From NCBI GenBank assembly GCA_026126305.1, contig JAHCJI010000004.1, positions 124,001 through 188,000 on the forward strand: a stretch of DNA of 64,000 nucleotides, in the 5' to 3' direction. Below the pieces are notes generated by a model. That model was given only the letters and a program-made list of their open reading frames with translations. It was not told where the DNA came from and did not search any database. Numbering within the stretch: position 1 is the first letter of the stretch; each line of letters opens with the position of its first letter. This DNA is from Phycisphaeraceae bacterium (GTDB taxonomy: Bacteria; Planctomycetota; Phycisphaerae; Phycisphaerales; UBA1924). Positions 9,177 to 17,974 of the stretch are shown here, piece after piece. The position numbers were made by a program, and so were the translations under genes.

Positions 9177-10534
9177 GCGCAATGGTGTGGTTCTGGATCG
9201 CCGTTGGAGCGGCATTCGTGGGCTGTGTGTTCGCGGTGCTGCATCAGACCCTTCGGCACGCCCACCGCGTGGCGGGCGAGGACTGGCTTCGGGGCATCGC
9301 CGACGAGGCCCGTCGCGCGAAGGTTCGGGGCGTCCTGGACGGAGCCGACGTATCTGCGGGGGCGATCGCGTTGCCCCGTATTGCTTTCAGCCTGCTGGTG
9401 CCCGTAGCGCTCGTGCTGCACCTCACACACATCATGATGGACGACCCCAGCAACGGGTTGGATGTTGGCTGGCTGCCCCTGGTGCTGGGAATCGCCATAG
9501 CCTCTCCCGTGTTGTGGGTGACCAACATGGCCTTGCCTGCGGCCATTGCCCGGCACGCGTGGGGCCCGACCCTGCTCTGCTCGGCACCACTCATACGCAC
9601 GATCATGGTGCCCCTGCGACCCTTCGGGGGCATCTACGAGTTTCTCGATGAAGTGGTCCGTCGATTGGCCGGTGCCGACGACGATGAGAGCGACCGGGCC
9701 GAAGCCGAGATCCTCAGTGCCGTCGAGCAGGCCGAACGCTTCGGCGGAGTCGATGAGACCGAGCGTGACATGATCGAGGCGGTGGTCGAGTTCCGCTCGA
9801 CGAGTGTCGAGGAGATCATGACACCCCGGACGGCCATCGAGGCCCTAGCATACACCAACGACCTGGCAACCGTCAAGGAATATGTGCGCAACAGCCACCA
9901 TAGCCGCATCCCGGTGTATCAGGAGAATTTGGACACCATCGCGGGGTTCCTGTACGCCAAAGACCTGCTGAAGTGGCTCGCCGGCCCGGGCAGTGCGCAC
10001 CCCGAGCGGTTCCACCTCCAGCACATCCTGAGATCAGCGCTCTTCATCCCCGAGACCAAGACTGTCCGAGAACTCCTGCGAGAGATGATCCAAAGCCGAG
10101 TCCACATCGCGATGGTGGCCGACGAGTATGGCGGCACCGCGGGCCTGGTGACGATCGAGGACATCGTGGAAGAGGTCTTCGGCGAGATCCATGACGAGTA
10201 TGAGGACGAGCCTGAGGACGAGCCTGAAGTGTGCATCGACATCGACGCACGGACCGCCGAAATCGACGCGCAGCTCCACATCGACGATGCCAACGACGCC
10301 CTGCGTCCGCTGAACGTCGAGTTGCCCGAGGAGGACGACTACGACACGGTGGGCGGGTTTATCTCCACAAGGCTCGGACGCATCCCCGGCGTGGGCGAGG
10401 ATTGGGTGGAAGGGGCCGTCCGGCTGGTGGTCATCAGCGCCGAGCCGACGCGCGTGCGGCGGGTGCGACTGGAACTGGCCGGCGAGCCTGCGGCGGCGAA
10501 TACGGGTGATAGCGGCACACAAAGCGCGAAGTAG
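9173..10534 (+). CDS. CorC/HlyC-type CNNM-CBS membrane protein
   Basis: A 453-residue member of the CNNM/CorC (hemolysin-C-like) family, proposed to take part in Mg2+/Co2+ homeostasis. Order seen: an N-terminal transmembrane helix (VWFWIAVGAAFVGCVFAVL), a central membrane region (about residues 60-135), then a CBS pair beginning with VEEIMTPRTAIEAL and SRIPVYQENLDTIAGFLYAKDLL and continuing with SRVHIAMVADEYGGTAGLVTIEDIVEEVFGEIHDEYEDE. A C-terminal CorC_HlyC domain follows (DDYDTVGGFISTRLGRIPGVGEDW). A strongly acidic DEYEDEPEDEPE stretch joins CBS2 to the C-terminal domain. Translation is coupled to ybeY by a 4-nt overlap. Confidence 0.87.
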   Translation: MSAMVWFWIAVGAAFVGCVFAVLHQTLRHAHRVAGEDWLRGIADEARRAKVRGVLDGADVSAGAIALPRIAFSLLVPVALVLHLTHIMMDDPSNGLDVGWLPLVLGIAIASPVLWVTNMALPAAIARHAWGPTLLCSAPLIRTIMVPLRPFGGIYEFLDEVVRRLAGADDDESDRAEAEILSAVEQAERFGGVDETERDMIEAVVEFRSTSVEEIMTPRTAIEALAYTNDLATVKEYVRNSHHSRIPVYQENLDTIAGFLYAKDLLKWLAGPGSAHPERFHLQHILRSALFIPETKTVRELLREMIQSRVHIAMVADEYGGTAGLVTIEDIVEEVFGEIHDEYEDEPEDEPEVCIDIDARTAEIDAQLHIDDANDALRPLNVELPEEDDYDTVGGFISTRLGRIPGVGEDWVEGAVRLVVISAEPTRVRRVRLELAGEPAAANTGDSGTQSAK

Positions 10535-10571
10535 CTCTTGACTCCCGGGCCCCGGAGCGCTTTGCTGGGCC

Positions 10572-11342
10572 ATGCGCATCATTGGCGGACGTTACAAACG
10601 CACCATCCTCCAGGGCCCGCCGGACGACAAGACCACCCGCCCCCTGCCCGATCGCGTGCGCGAGTCGATCTTTAACTCCCTGCAAGGGCACCTGAACGAG
10701 GGCCCCTCTGTATTCGACGTGTTCGCTGGAACTGGTTCGTTCGGGCTCGAGTCTATCAGCCGAGGCGCTTCACGCGCCGTCTTTGTGGAACGTGATCGCG
10801 TGATCCGCGAGGTGCTTCGTAGCAACATCTCCAGGCTCGAAGCACAAGCCATGTGCGAAGTGGTCGAGGGCGATGCGCTCGGCGCGCTGGCCCTGGCCCG
10901 TTGCCCGAATCCTGTCACCATCGTCATGATGGACCCGCCCTATGCACTGGCACGAGACCCCAAGGCGTGGGGACGAGTGTTGGCGCAGGCAGGAAAGTTC
11001 ATCCAGCGGTTGACCGACGACGGCTACTTGCTGCTTCGCACGCCTTGGCCATTCCTGCAATTAGCAGCGAACGAAGCAACCGAGGCAATTCCGCGACGTG
11101 GGAAACAGCACAAACGACCTCGAGAGGAGGTCGTTTCGCTCAGCCTCGACGATGGCTCGCTCGAGGGCCATGACATCGACGACATCGAGGCCTACTTCGA
11201 TGCGATCGCCGCGGGCGAGGCGATCGAGGCAGACCAAGCCCCCGAGCCGATCGAGGGCACTTTGGACATCATCGGCGCACTGGGCCCAGAGACCCATGCC
11301 TATGGCTCGACGGCGGTCCACTGGTACCAGCGGGCGAGGTAA
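10572..11342 (+). CDS. rsmD: 16S rRNA (guanine966-N2)-methyltransferase RsmD-like
   Basis: SAM-dependent methyltransferase expected to modify G966 of 16S rRNA during 30S assembly. It opens MRIIGGRYKRTILQGPP...TRPLPDRVRESIFNSL, the RsmD signature. It has the SAM-binding VFDVFAGTGSFGLESISRGA motif and the catalytic DPPY (VMMDPPYAL). At 256 residues it is about 60-70 longer than E. coli RsmD; the extra part is an acidic segment in the last 100 residues (DDIEAYFDAIAAGEAIEAD). It lies 37 nt after the CorC-like gene and is convergent with ahcY, whose stop codon is only 27 nt away. Confidence 0.88.
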   Translation: MRIIGGRYKRTILQGPPDDKTTRPLPDRVRESIFNSLQGHLNEGPSVFDVFAGTGSFGLESISRGASRAVFVERDRVIREVLRSNISRLEAQAMCEVVEGDALGALALARCPNPVTIVMMDPPYALARDPKAWGRVLAQAGKFIQRLTDDGYLLLRTPWPFLQLAANEATEAIPRRGKQHKRPREEVVSLSLDDGSLEGHDIDDIEAYFDAIAAGEAIEADQAPEPIEGTLDIIGALGPETHAYGSTAVHWYQRAR

Positions 11343-11369
11343 ACCTGACCGCTGCCTGTCATAGGGAAT

Positions 11370-12860
11370 TCAATACCGGTAATGGTCAGGCTTGTAGGGG
11401 CCCTCGACGGGAACGCCCAGGTACTCTGCCTGCTCGGTGGAGAGTCTTGTGAGCTTCACGCCCAGTTTGTCCAGGTGCAGTCGGGCGACCATCTCGTCCA
11501 GGTGCTTGGGGAGCACGTAGACCTTGTTCTGGTAGTTCTCGTTGTTCTGGTGCAGTTCGATCTGGGCGATTACCTGGTTGGTAAAGCTTGCGCTCATCAC
11601 GAAACTGGGGTGGCCCGTGGCGCATCCCAGGTTCAGCAGGCGGCCCTCGGCGAGCACGAGTATGCTCTTGTCCAGGCTCTTGAAGTAGAACTCGTCGTAC
11701 TGCGGGCGGATGTTGCGTCGCTCGACCCCGGGATCCTTGAGCAGACGCTCCATCTGGATCTCGTTGTCGAAGTGTCCGATGTTGCCCACCACGGCCTTGT
11801 CCTTCATCCGGCGCATGTGCTCGAGGGTGATGATGTCCTTGTTGCCCGTGGTGGTGATGAAGATGTCGGCGGTTTCGATGAAGTCCTCGAGGGTCTTGAC
11901 CTCGATGCCCTCCATCGCCGCCTGCAACGCGCAGATGGGGTCGATCTCGGTGACGATGACGCGGCAGCCCTGGCCGCGCAGGCTCTGCACGCATCCCTTG
12001 CCCACGTCGCCGTAACCGCAGACCACAGCGACCTTGCCGCTGAGCATCACGTCGGTGGCGCGGTTCAGCCCGTCGATCAGCGAGTGGCGGCAGCCGTACA
12101 CGTTATCGAACTTGCTCTTGGTCACGCTGTCGTTGACATTGATGGCCGGGAAGGGCAGTTGGCCCTTCTCGGCGAACTGGTAGAGCCGATGCACGCCGGT
12201 TGTGGTCTCTTCACTGACACCCTTGATGGCGGGAGTCACCTTGCTGAACCAGCCCGGTGCCGAGTCGATCGTCTCGCGGATGGTGTTGAGGATGTGCTTG
12301 TATTCCTCGGGGTCCTTGGCCTCGTTGAATTCTGGGACCTTGCCGGCCTTCTCGAACTCCATGCCCTTGAGCAGCAAGAGCGTGGCGTCGCCGCCGTCGT
12401 CAACGATCTGGTCCGGGCCCGTGCCGTCGGGCCACATGAGCATCTGCTTGGTACACCACCAGTACTCCGCCAAGGTCTCGCCCTTCCATGCGAAGACGGG
12501 CGTGCCCTGGGGCTTCTGAGGCGTGCCTCCGGACTCGGGTCGGCCCACCACCACCGCCGCCGCCGCGTTGTCCTGCGTGCTGAAGATGTTGCACGAGCAC
12601 CAGCGGACATCGGCTCCCAGTTCCGTCAGCGTCTCGATCAGCACCGCCGTCTGCACCGTCATGTGCAGGCTGCCGGCGATCTTGACACCTCGCAGCGGCT
12701 TCTTGCTGCCATACTTCGCACGCAACGCCATCAGGCCGGGCATCTCGACTTCGGCCAGTCGGATCTCCTTGCGACCGCTCTCGGCCAGGCTGAGGTCCTT
12801 GACCTTGTATTCCAGTTGCCCCCGGCCGGTGGTGGCCACGTCGGTGGTCAGTGTCGTCAT
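11370..12860 (-). CDS. ahcY: Adenosylhomocysteinase (SAH hydrolase)
   Basis: Hydrolyses S-adenosylhomocysteine to adenosine and homocysteine in the methyl cycle, removing the product inhibitor of methyltransferases. The 496-residue protein has [15 protein letters not shown], the [13 protein letters not shown] substrate-binding segment, [13 protein letters not shown] with its catalytic Lys region, the NAD-binding motif [12 protein letters not shown] and the C-terminal KPDHYRY tail that contacts NAD of the neighbouring subunit. AAGGAAGG lies upstream of the ATG at 12860. It is 81 nt downstream of, and probably co-transcribed with, the ArsR-methyltransferase regulator gene. I saw no SAH riboswitch in the 81-nt leader, only a short hairpin (GTGTG/CACAC at 12890-12905). 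Confidence 0.97.
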   Translation of the reverse strand: MTTLTTDVATTGRGQLEYKVKDLSLAESGRKEIRLAEVEMPGLMALRAKYGSKKPLRGVKIAGSLHMTVQTAVLIETLTELGADVRWCSCNIFSTQDNAAAAVVVGRPESGGTPQKPQGTPVFAWKGETLAEYWWCTKQMLMWPDGTGPDQIVDDGGDATLLLLKGMEFEKAGKVPEFNEAKDPEEYKHILNTIRETIDSAPGWFSKVTPAIKGVSEETTTGVHRLYQFAEKGQLPFPAINVNDSVTKSKFDNVYGCRHSLIDGLNRATDVMLSGKVAVVCGYGDVGKGCVQSLRGQGCRVIVTEIDPICALQAAMEGIEVKTLEDFIETADIFITTTGNKDIITLEHMRRMKDKAVVGNIGHFDNEIQMERLLKDPGVERRNIRPQYDEFYFKSLDKSILVLAEGRLLNLGCATGHPSFVMSASFTNQVIAQIELHQNNENYQNKVYVLPKHLDEMVARLHLDKLGVKLTRLSTEQAEYLGVPVEGPYKPDHYRY

Positions 12861-12941
12861 CGTGTCGTTCCTTCCTTTGCGTCTGTCTGGTGTGTTCTCT
12901 CACACAACCCCTGGCCATCCGGGGCCGAATCCACGTTCCTA

Positions 12942-13907
12942 TCAAGTCATCGGCTTGGTCGGCCGCTGAGCAATGGCAGCGAAGACCTCGGGGCCCTTGG
13001 CCTCTGGTGAGCCCGGCAGCGGGCGGTGACCGGTGAGCACGAGCCCCCCACGCTCGCAGAATTCCGAGAGTTGCGGCTTGGAAAAACCAAGCCAGCGATG
13101 CCCCATCTCAAGCCGGAAGGCCTCACGCCCGTGCGGCTGCATATCGACGATCAGCACGCGCCCTTGTGGTGCGAGCACCCGAGCCGCCTCGTGCAACGCC
13201 AGCGAGGGCTCCTCGAGGTGGTGCAGGATCAAACCCAGCACAACCAGATCGACGCAACCGTCTATCAAAGGGAGCTTCTCGGCCTGCCCTTGGAGGAACT
13301 CGATGTTCTGCCGATCCCCCAATCGAGCCCGGGCGGCGTCGAGCATGGTTGGTTCACGATCAATGGCGTGGATCTTCCGAGCCATCGGCGCGAGCATGGC
13401 GGTAAACGCGCCGGTCCCACAGCCAATGTCCGCGACAACCAGGCCCGGCGGCAGCAACGAGGCCAGCGCTTCGCCCACGTATCGCTCGCCAAAGAGGTCC
13501 CGACTCATGTCGTCCCACGCCGCCCCGACCCTGCCAAAAAAAGCCGCCGACCCCGGCTTCCGGTCGGCGACAACCGTGCGGAGCCGACGCTGATCGGCCT
13601 CGATCTCTTCGCTGGTCTTCGAAGACTCACGGATCTGGGCCCAGACGCCACGGAGTTCTTCGGGCAGGTCATCGCTGACGCATCGGTACAACGTCGCGGT
13701 GCCAACCGCCCGTTTTTGCACCCATCCATGGTCGGCAAGGATTTTCAACCTCCGGCTGACCGTCGACTGGGGCAGTTGCAAGATTTGGGCGATTTCGCCC
13801 ACAGCCAGCTCTTCGGCTTCAACGAGCCGTAAGGTACGGATATGCACGCTCTCGGCGATTGCCGAGAGTGCCGAGGCGATGTCGTGGAGGCTTGCAGCAG
13901 TCTTCAT
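12942..13907 (-). CDS. ArsR-family regulator fused to a SAM-methyltransferase domain (SahR-like)
   Basis: A 321-residue protein. Residues about 1-95 are a winged-helix ArsR domain (LVEAEELAVGEIAQILQLPQSTVSRRLKILADHGWVQKRAVGTATLYR). Residues about 120-310 are a class I methyltransferase fold (VVADIGCGTGAFTAMLAP motif I, then LGLILHHLEEPSLALHEAARVLAPQGRVLIVD). In proteobacteria the ArsR-family SahR has this architecture and represses the SAM cycle in response to SAH. Here the gene sits directly upstream of ahcY on the same strand, so the same role is a strong inference. No metal-sensing Cys cluster is seen. A perfect 9-bp-arm palindrome covers its own start codon, predicting autoregulation. ATG 13907 leaves almost no leader, so the mRNA may be leaderless. 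Confidence 0.8.
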   Translation of the reverse strand: MKTAASLHDIASALSAIAESVHIRTLRLVEAEELAVGEIAQILQLPQSTVSRRLKILADHGWVQKRAVGTATLYRCVSDDLPEELRGVWAQIRESSKTSEEIEADQRRLRTVVADRKPGSAAFFGRVGAAWDDMSRDLFGERYVGEALASLLPPGLVVADIGCGTGAFTAMLAPMARKIHAIDREPTMLDAARARLGDRQNIEFLQGQAEKLPLIDGCVDLVVLGLILHHLEEPSLALHEAARVLAPQGRVLIVDMQPHGREAFRLEMGHRWLGFSKPQLSEFCERGGLVLTGHRPLPGSPEAKGPEVFAAIAQRPTKPMT

Positions 13908-13925
13908 CCGTTCTACCGGATGAAG
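13902..13925. promoter_or_regulatory. Perfect palindromic operator at the sahR-like/ahcY promoter
   Basis: Inverted repeat CTTCATCCG, 6-nt spacer TTCTAC, CGGATGAAG: nine of nine positions pair. It lies immediately downstream of a promoter-like -10 and overlaps the start codon of the ArsR-methyltransferase gene, the position expected for an autoregulatory ArsR-type operator. That the protein binds it is inference. Confidence 0.7.
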
Positions 13926-13951
13926 TGTAGAAAGAAAATTTGCTTTTGCAA
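13924..13951 (-). promoter_or_regulatory. Sigma70-like promoter of the sahR-like/ahcY operon
   Basis: Read on the minus strand: -35 TTGCAA (13951-13946), 16-nt AT-rich spacer, -10 TACACT (13929-13924). Each matches four of six consensus positions. The transcript would begin inside the palindrome a few bases before the ATG at 13907. Confidence 0.5.
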
Positions 13952-13973
13952 ACTCTCAGGCAGAAACACGGGT

Positions 13974-14714
13974 TTACCCGCGCGGCCTTGGGTCTGGTGG
14001 CGGAGCATCCGCTGGCAGCAAACCTTCCTGGATTGCCTCGTGGGGCACTTTGACGTAGGTCCGCCCCGGCGTCTCTCCCAAGGCCCGGATACGGTCGGCG
14101 ACCTGCTCGTTGGAGTAGTCGAACCACAAAGCCATGGCGTATCGCTCCAAGGCACGATCGGTATCTCCGATGGTGTGGTAAAACTCAGCCAACCTGAACT
14201 GCGGCTCGAAACTCTGGCCCCGATCGACCCGGGCGGCGGCCAGAAGGGCTCGTTGGGCCTCGTCGGGGTCTCCCAGCATCTGGGCGTACTGACCCAGGCG
14301 GAGGAAATCGGATACGGCTCCGGGCTGGCGGGTTCGATCCTGGAGCAACTGGATGAGACGCTCCCGCTCGCCGGCACCGTAAAGGGCTTCGATCAGAAGT
14401 TCGAGTTTCTCCGCACTGGTCGGGTCGGCCCGATACACCCGCTCGAGGGGGATGACCGCCTCGCTTGGGCGTTCAAGGGCCAAGAGCGCCCGGCCCCGCC
14501 CGATATCGGAGACGAGGGGGGCGTCAACGACCCTGGCGTACTCATCCCACTCGGCCAGTGACCGGGCATAGTCCCCACGGGCATAGGCGTTGTTGGCGGC
14601 TTCCCGGATCTCCCCCGGCGAACGCTCCCGCTTGGCACAACCGGTTTGGAGCGAGCCGGCGACGAGCAGGCTGGTCAGGAACAGGAGTACGACAACGTGG
14701 GGTGTCTTGGGCAT
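13974..14714 (-). CDS. TPR-containing lipoprotein
   Basis: A 246-residue secreted lipoprotein. The N-terminus HVVVLLFLTSLLVAGSLQTGC is a signal peptide ending in a lipobox-like LQTGC, so the mature protein would be lipid-anchored at Cys. The rest is helical and TPR-like, with repeating A/L/Y/D patterns (AANNAYARGDYARSLAEWDEYA, FYHTIGDTDRALERYAMALW). Such proteins act as scaffolds; no partner is indicated. I chose the ATG at 14714, because the open frame upstream to 14951 would bury the signal peptide. It is transcribed divergently from the phosphoesterase-like gene at 14769. Confidence 0.72.
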   Translation of the reverse strand: MPKTPHVVVLLFLTSLLVAGSLQTGCAKRERSPGEIREAANNAYARGDYARSLAEWDEYARVVDAPLVSDIGRGRALLALERPSEAVIPLERVYRADPTSAEKLELLIEALYGAGERERLIQLLQDRTRQPGAVSDFLRLGQYAQMLGDPDEAQRALLAAARVDRGQSFEPQFRLAEFYHTIGDTDRALERYAMALWFDYSNEQVADRIRALGETPGRTYVKVPHEAIQEGLLPADAPPPDPRPRG

Positions 14715-14768
14715 AGGCTCGATTATCGGCGCTCCGCATAGCCCGCGGCTACCCCCAAGGGTCAAACT

Positions 14769-15161
14769 ATGTCCGATTTTGCCACTCCTGCCATGCCGAC
14801 GGCCCTTCTGAGGCATGAACTGCCCGATGGCACCCATCACTACGACTGGCTTCTCGCACGTGATTGGAATGGCCCGCTGCTGACATTTCGGGTTGGTCGG
14901 GAGATTTCCTTGGACTGTGAGCCCTTTGAGGCAGAGCTTCTTGGCGATCATCGCCGAGCGTATCTGGAGTACGAGGGTGAGATTTCCGGGGGTCGTGGGC
15001 GCGTTGTTCGGGTATCAACAGGACTGGCCGATATCCAAACAGAATCTGACTCTGAGGTGCGGCTTGTGCTCGAAATGGGCCTGAGACGCGGACTCTGGAT
15101 CGGCCGCAGAGTTCGCAGTCAAGTTTTTCACTTTGAGTCACAAAATTTTGGTCAGATTTGA
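14769..15161 (+). CDS. Stand-alone LigD 3'-phosphoesterase-like domain protein
   Basis: A 130-residue protein resembling the phosphoesterase module found at one end of bacterial LigD (non-homologous end joining). It shows an N-terminal RHELPDGTHHYDWLLARD block, comparable to the family's H-x-H-x-D/W metal-site region, and LGDHRRAYLEYEGEISGGRGRV, close to the LigD-PE motif DHRLxYLDYEGPVSGxRGxV. In LigD this module trims 3' phosphates and ribonucleotides. Here there is no ligase, polymerase or Ku gene nearby, so the role is open. After residue 80 the similarity fades and the metal site should be checked by alignment. Confidence 0.55.
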   Translation: MSDFATPAMPTALLRHELPDGTHHYDWLLARDWNGPLLTFRVGREISLDCEPFEAELLGDHRRAYLEYEGEISGGRGRVVRVSTGLADIQTESDSEVRLVLEMGLRRGLWIGRRVRSQVFHFESQNFGQI

Positions 15162-15299
15162 TGCAGAATCGGTTAGGATGTGGGTACACCGCTGTCGCGA
15201 GGCCATGGTGGGCGTCGCGCCGCTTGGGCACGTGGGGGTGCCAAGCCTGTGGCCGGGGCCGCCAATGAGCGGATGGCTCCCCGGGGGAGGGCATGGACC

Positions 15300-15620
15300 A
15301 TGCTCGAACCAAACCGTGGACCGTCGAATTTCAGCGGCGAGAGCAAGCCCAAGATCCGCACGCTTGCGAAGCTTGGCGAATCGAACGAGGACGAGGCGAG
15401 TTGGCGTCGTCACGCTCCCGTGACCGGGCAGGGCGCAACGCATGTCAAGAGTTTCCACTGCAAGCTGCAAGGCGACGCCCTGACGCATCTGGACACGCAG
15501 ATCAACAACTGGATCGAAAGCCACGAGGACTGCGAGATCAAGCTCGTCACCACGCAGGTTGGCGAGTGGAGCGACACCTTGGGCAAGGCCCAGCACCTGA
15601 TCGTCCAGATCTGGGTGTGA
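15300..15620 (+). CDS. Small conserved-looking hypothetical protein
   Basis: A 106-residue protein of unknown function. The first half is polar and probably disordered (ESKPKIRTLAKLGESNEDEAS). The second half looks folded, alternating beta/alpha (THVKSFHCKLQGDALTHLDTQINNWIESH then CEIKLVTTQVGEW...HLIVQIWV). The ATG at 15300 follows a G-rich GGGGGAGGGC sequence that can act as a ribosome binding site. The open frame reaches back to 15180 but that part looks non-coding. I infer a real gene from the strong amphipathic pattern at its end. It stands alone before asnB. Confidence 0.55.
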   Translation: MLEPNRGPSNFSGESKPKIRTLAKLGESNEDEASWRRHAPVTGQGATHVKSFHCKLQGDALTHLDTQINNWIESHEDCEIKLVTTQVGEWSDTLGKAQHLIVQIWV

Positions 15621-15670
15621 ACTCGCCCGTTCGCTGACCTTTTCATGCCGTGCGGGCCGATATGGCGGCC

Positions 15671-17473
15671 GTGTGCGGCATCGTTGCCATCGCCCGCGGC
15701 GCGGGTGCCAAGCTTTCACTTTCGCAGCGCCAAGCGGCGCGAGTGCGCGATGCGCTCGCGCATCGAGGGCCTGACGGCGCGGGCTCGTGGGAGTCGTCCG
15801 GGTTGTACTTGGGTCAGCGTCGGCTGGAGGTCATCTCTCCGGGTGAGGCTGGCCGACAGCCGATGGCCTCTCGCGATGGCCGTTGGGTGATCGTGTATAA
15901 CGGCGAGTTGTACAACGATGCCGATATGCGAGGTGAGTTAGGCGGTCTTGGACAAGAGCCGTATTCGCCAAGCGACACCGCCACAATGTGCCAAGTGTTG
16001 AGTGCCTGGGGCGCTGGAGGTCTGCGTCGCTGCCGGGGTATGTTTGCGCTCGTCGCGTATGACACGGTGGAGCGTCGCCTTGTCATGGCACGCGACCCCT
16101 TGGGCATCAAGCCCCTCTACTTTGCTTTTGCCACGCCTGCGGATGGCTGCGGGGCCGAACTTGTGATCGCCAGCGAGGCCGCCGCCCTCTTTGAGCACCC
16201 CCGGCTTTCGCCCGGCATCGATGTGCTGGGGCTCAGTGCCTACCTCGCGACGATCCGCCTGTGTACCGAGGGTCGCACGTTATTCCAGGGCGTGTCGATG
16301 CTGCCGCCCGGTCGCGTGGTCGAGTTCGATCTGCGCAGCGAGGGTTTCGAAAGCACGGCCTGGGATCTGCCCATCGAGGGTTGGTCGCCGGACGACAACA
16401 CGGGCGTGCGCGGCACGGTCGAGGAATCGGTGGCGTTGCACCTGCGATCGGACGTGCCCGTGTGCGTGCTGCTCAGCGGTGGTCTGGACAGCACGATCAT
16501 CGCGGCGGAGACCCGGCGGCATCGCCTGTCGCTGCCGACGTTCGGGGCTGGTGATGACCGGGACGACCCGCAAGGCGATGCCGAACAAGCGCGACGACTG
16601 GCCGAAAGTTGGGGGCTGCCTCACACAGCCATCCGCATGACGCAAGAGCGATTCGCCCAAGGGGTGCGTACGTTGATCGACCGCACCGGCCAGCCCGTGG
16701 GCACGCCGAACGAAACAGCGATCCATGCTCTGGGCTGCGCGATCCGCGCGTACGGGTGCAAGGTGGCCCTGACCGGCGAAGGGGCCGACGAACTCTTTGG
16801 TGGGTACGACGGCCCCCTGCGACGGGCGCTGGCATACATCGACTCGGGCGGCGAAGATCCTGCTGCTGATTTCCTGCTGTCCAATTGTTGGGTTGGGCCA
16901 CAGGCGTTGCCCGTTGTGCTGCATCCGCGGATCTTCGCCATGGCCGACGCTTTTGGCTGGTTGCTCGAAGAGTATCGGCGAGCGTTCGAGATCGAGGCCG
17001 CCCGGCCGGGTGTCGCGCTGCTCCCACGTGGAGAGGCACTCCGGGGTCACATGCGGCTGGTCCGTCGCATGAACCTGACGGGCCTGTTGCAGCGTGTGGA
17101 CAGCGCGTTGTCGCAATCGGGTGTCGAGGGTCGTACGCCTCTGGCCGATCGCGTAGTGGCCTCGTGCGCCGATAGCCTGCCGATGGAGGAACGCTACCGG
17201 CCCGATGAACCTCTTGGTACAAAGGTCGCGTTCCGACGGGCCTTTGCGGACGTCGTGCCAAGATCGGTCCTGGAACGCCCAAAGGCGAGTTTCCCGCTTC
17301 CATTCCAGGATTGGATGGGACCACTCTTCGCCGACGTAGGCCGGGCACCGATCGTGGACGAGTTGTTCAACCGGGAAGCATGGGACGTGGTGTCGAGCGA
17401 TCCGGCCTCGCACTGGCAACTGGCCTGGCCGATGGTCAATGCGGCTCTGTGGGCCCGTCGTTGGTTTGGTTGA
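15671..17473 (+). CDS. asnB: Asparagine synthetase, glutamine-hydrolysing
   Basis: Makes asparagine from aspartate, glutamine and ATP. Residues 1 to about 200 are a class II glutamine amidotransferase domain: CGIVAIA, RGPDGAGSW, VYNGELYN, GMFALVAYD and DPLGIKPLYF. The synthetase domain follows with the PP-loop VLLSGGLDSTIIAAE and LTGEGADELFGGYD. The catalytic cysteine must be residue 2 so that it becomes N-terminal after Met removal. Only the GTG at 15671 (GTG TGC GGC) gives that, so I reject the upstream ATG at 15662 and frame start at 15650. Length 600 fits. Related enzymes also amidate cell-surface or natural-product substrates, so asparagine as product is likely but not proven. Confidence 0.88.
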   Translation: MCGIVAIARGAGAKLSLSQRQAARVRDALAHRGPDGAGSWESSGLYLGQRRLEVISPGEAGRQPMASRDGRWVIVYNGELYNDADMRGELGGLGQEPYSPSDTATMCQVLSAWGAGGLRRCRGMFALVAYDTVERRLVMARDPLGIKPLYFAFATPADGCGAELVIASEAAALFEHPRLSPGIDVLGLSAYLATIRLCTEGRTLFQGVSMLPPGRVVEFDLRSEGFESTAWDLPIEGWSPDDNTGVRGTVEESVALHLRSDVPVCVLLSGGLDSTIIAAETRRHRLSLPTFGAGDDRDDPQGDAEQARRLAESWGLPHTAIRMTQERFAQGVRTLIDRTGQPVGTPNETAIHALGCAIRAYGCKVALTGEGADELFGGYDGPLRRALAYIDSGGEDPAADFLLSNCWVGPQALPVVLHPRIFAMADAFGWLLEEYRRAFEIEAARPGVALLPRGEALRGHMRLVRRMNLTGLLQRVDSALSQSGVEGRTPLADRVVASCADSLPMEERYRPDEPLGTKVAFRRAFADVVPRSVLERPKASFPLPFQDWMGPLFADVGRAPIVDELFNREAWDVVSSDPASHWQLAWPMVNAALWARRWFG

Positions 17474-17476
17474 GTG

Positions 17477-17857
17477 CTAGCTCGCGCGAGCGTGCTTGAT
17501 GTCCTTGCAAACGGCAAAGAGGCCCGAAAGGGCGTGTCTGGCGTGCTCGTTCAGGTCCACGAAGACCAGGCCGATCTCGCGGGTCAGCATCGTTGGCCGG
17601 CTGGTCCAGGCCACCATGACACGCAATGGCAGGACTTCGGGCATGCCATAGAGTTCGACCTCGATGGGCGAGTAGGTGTCGATCTTGGGCCAGGGGTGCC
17701 CCCGAACCCGGATGCCGCCGGGGCCGATATCCATGACGCGACCCAGCCGAGTCCGCAGGTGGCGGACTTCGAGCCGTCCAAGATGGCGACGGTCGATCTC
17801 GGGCAGCCAGAAAGCCGGTGGCCTTGGGCACTCGTTCATGGCCTGTAGCATCGTCAT
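17477..17857 (-). CDS. PilZ-like domain protein
   Basis: A 126-residue protein that looks like a single PilZ fold, the common c-di-GMP receptor. HLRTRLGRVMDIGPGGIRV resembles the PilZ D/N-x-S-x-x-G core, but the RxxxR motif is only approximate (RHLRTRLGR) and the conserved Ser is Gly. c-di-GMP binding is therefore uncertain. The remaining strands (IEVELYGMPEVLPLRVMVAWTSR, REIGLVFVDL) suit the beta-barrel. The ATG at 17857 is preferred; the frame stays open to 17935. Convergent with asnB (3 nt between stops) and divergent from queF. Confidence 0.55.
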   Translation of the reverse strand: MTMLQAMNECPRPPAFWLPEIDRRHLGRLEVRHLRTRLGRVMDIGPGGIRVRGHPWPKIDTYSPIEVELYGMPEVLPLRVMVAWTSRPTMLTREIGLVFVDLNEHARHALSGLFAVCKDIKHARAS

Positions 17858-17974
17858 GGGGCGGGTCTGCGAAGAGCCCCGGGCGTGGCCTGTTGGGGTC
17901 GGCTGGGCCGTCTGTAGCGGTGGTAACGTCGGCACGGGGCTTGATCGTCCGCGTTGTGCGGTCTATGACAGACG

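Noticed and set aside
12861..12941. SAH riboswitch in the ahcY leader
   Set aside because: The consensus SAH aptamer is not visible; only a short GTGTG/CACAC hairpin is present, and an SahR-like protein control is more likely.
15650..15670. Upstream start codons for asparagine synthetase
   Set aside because: They would bury the catalytic cysteine, which must be residue 2 of the primary product.
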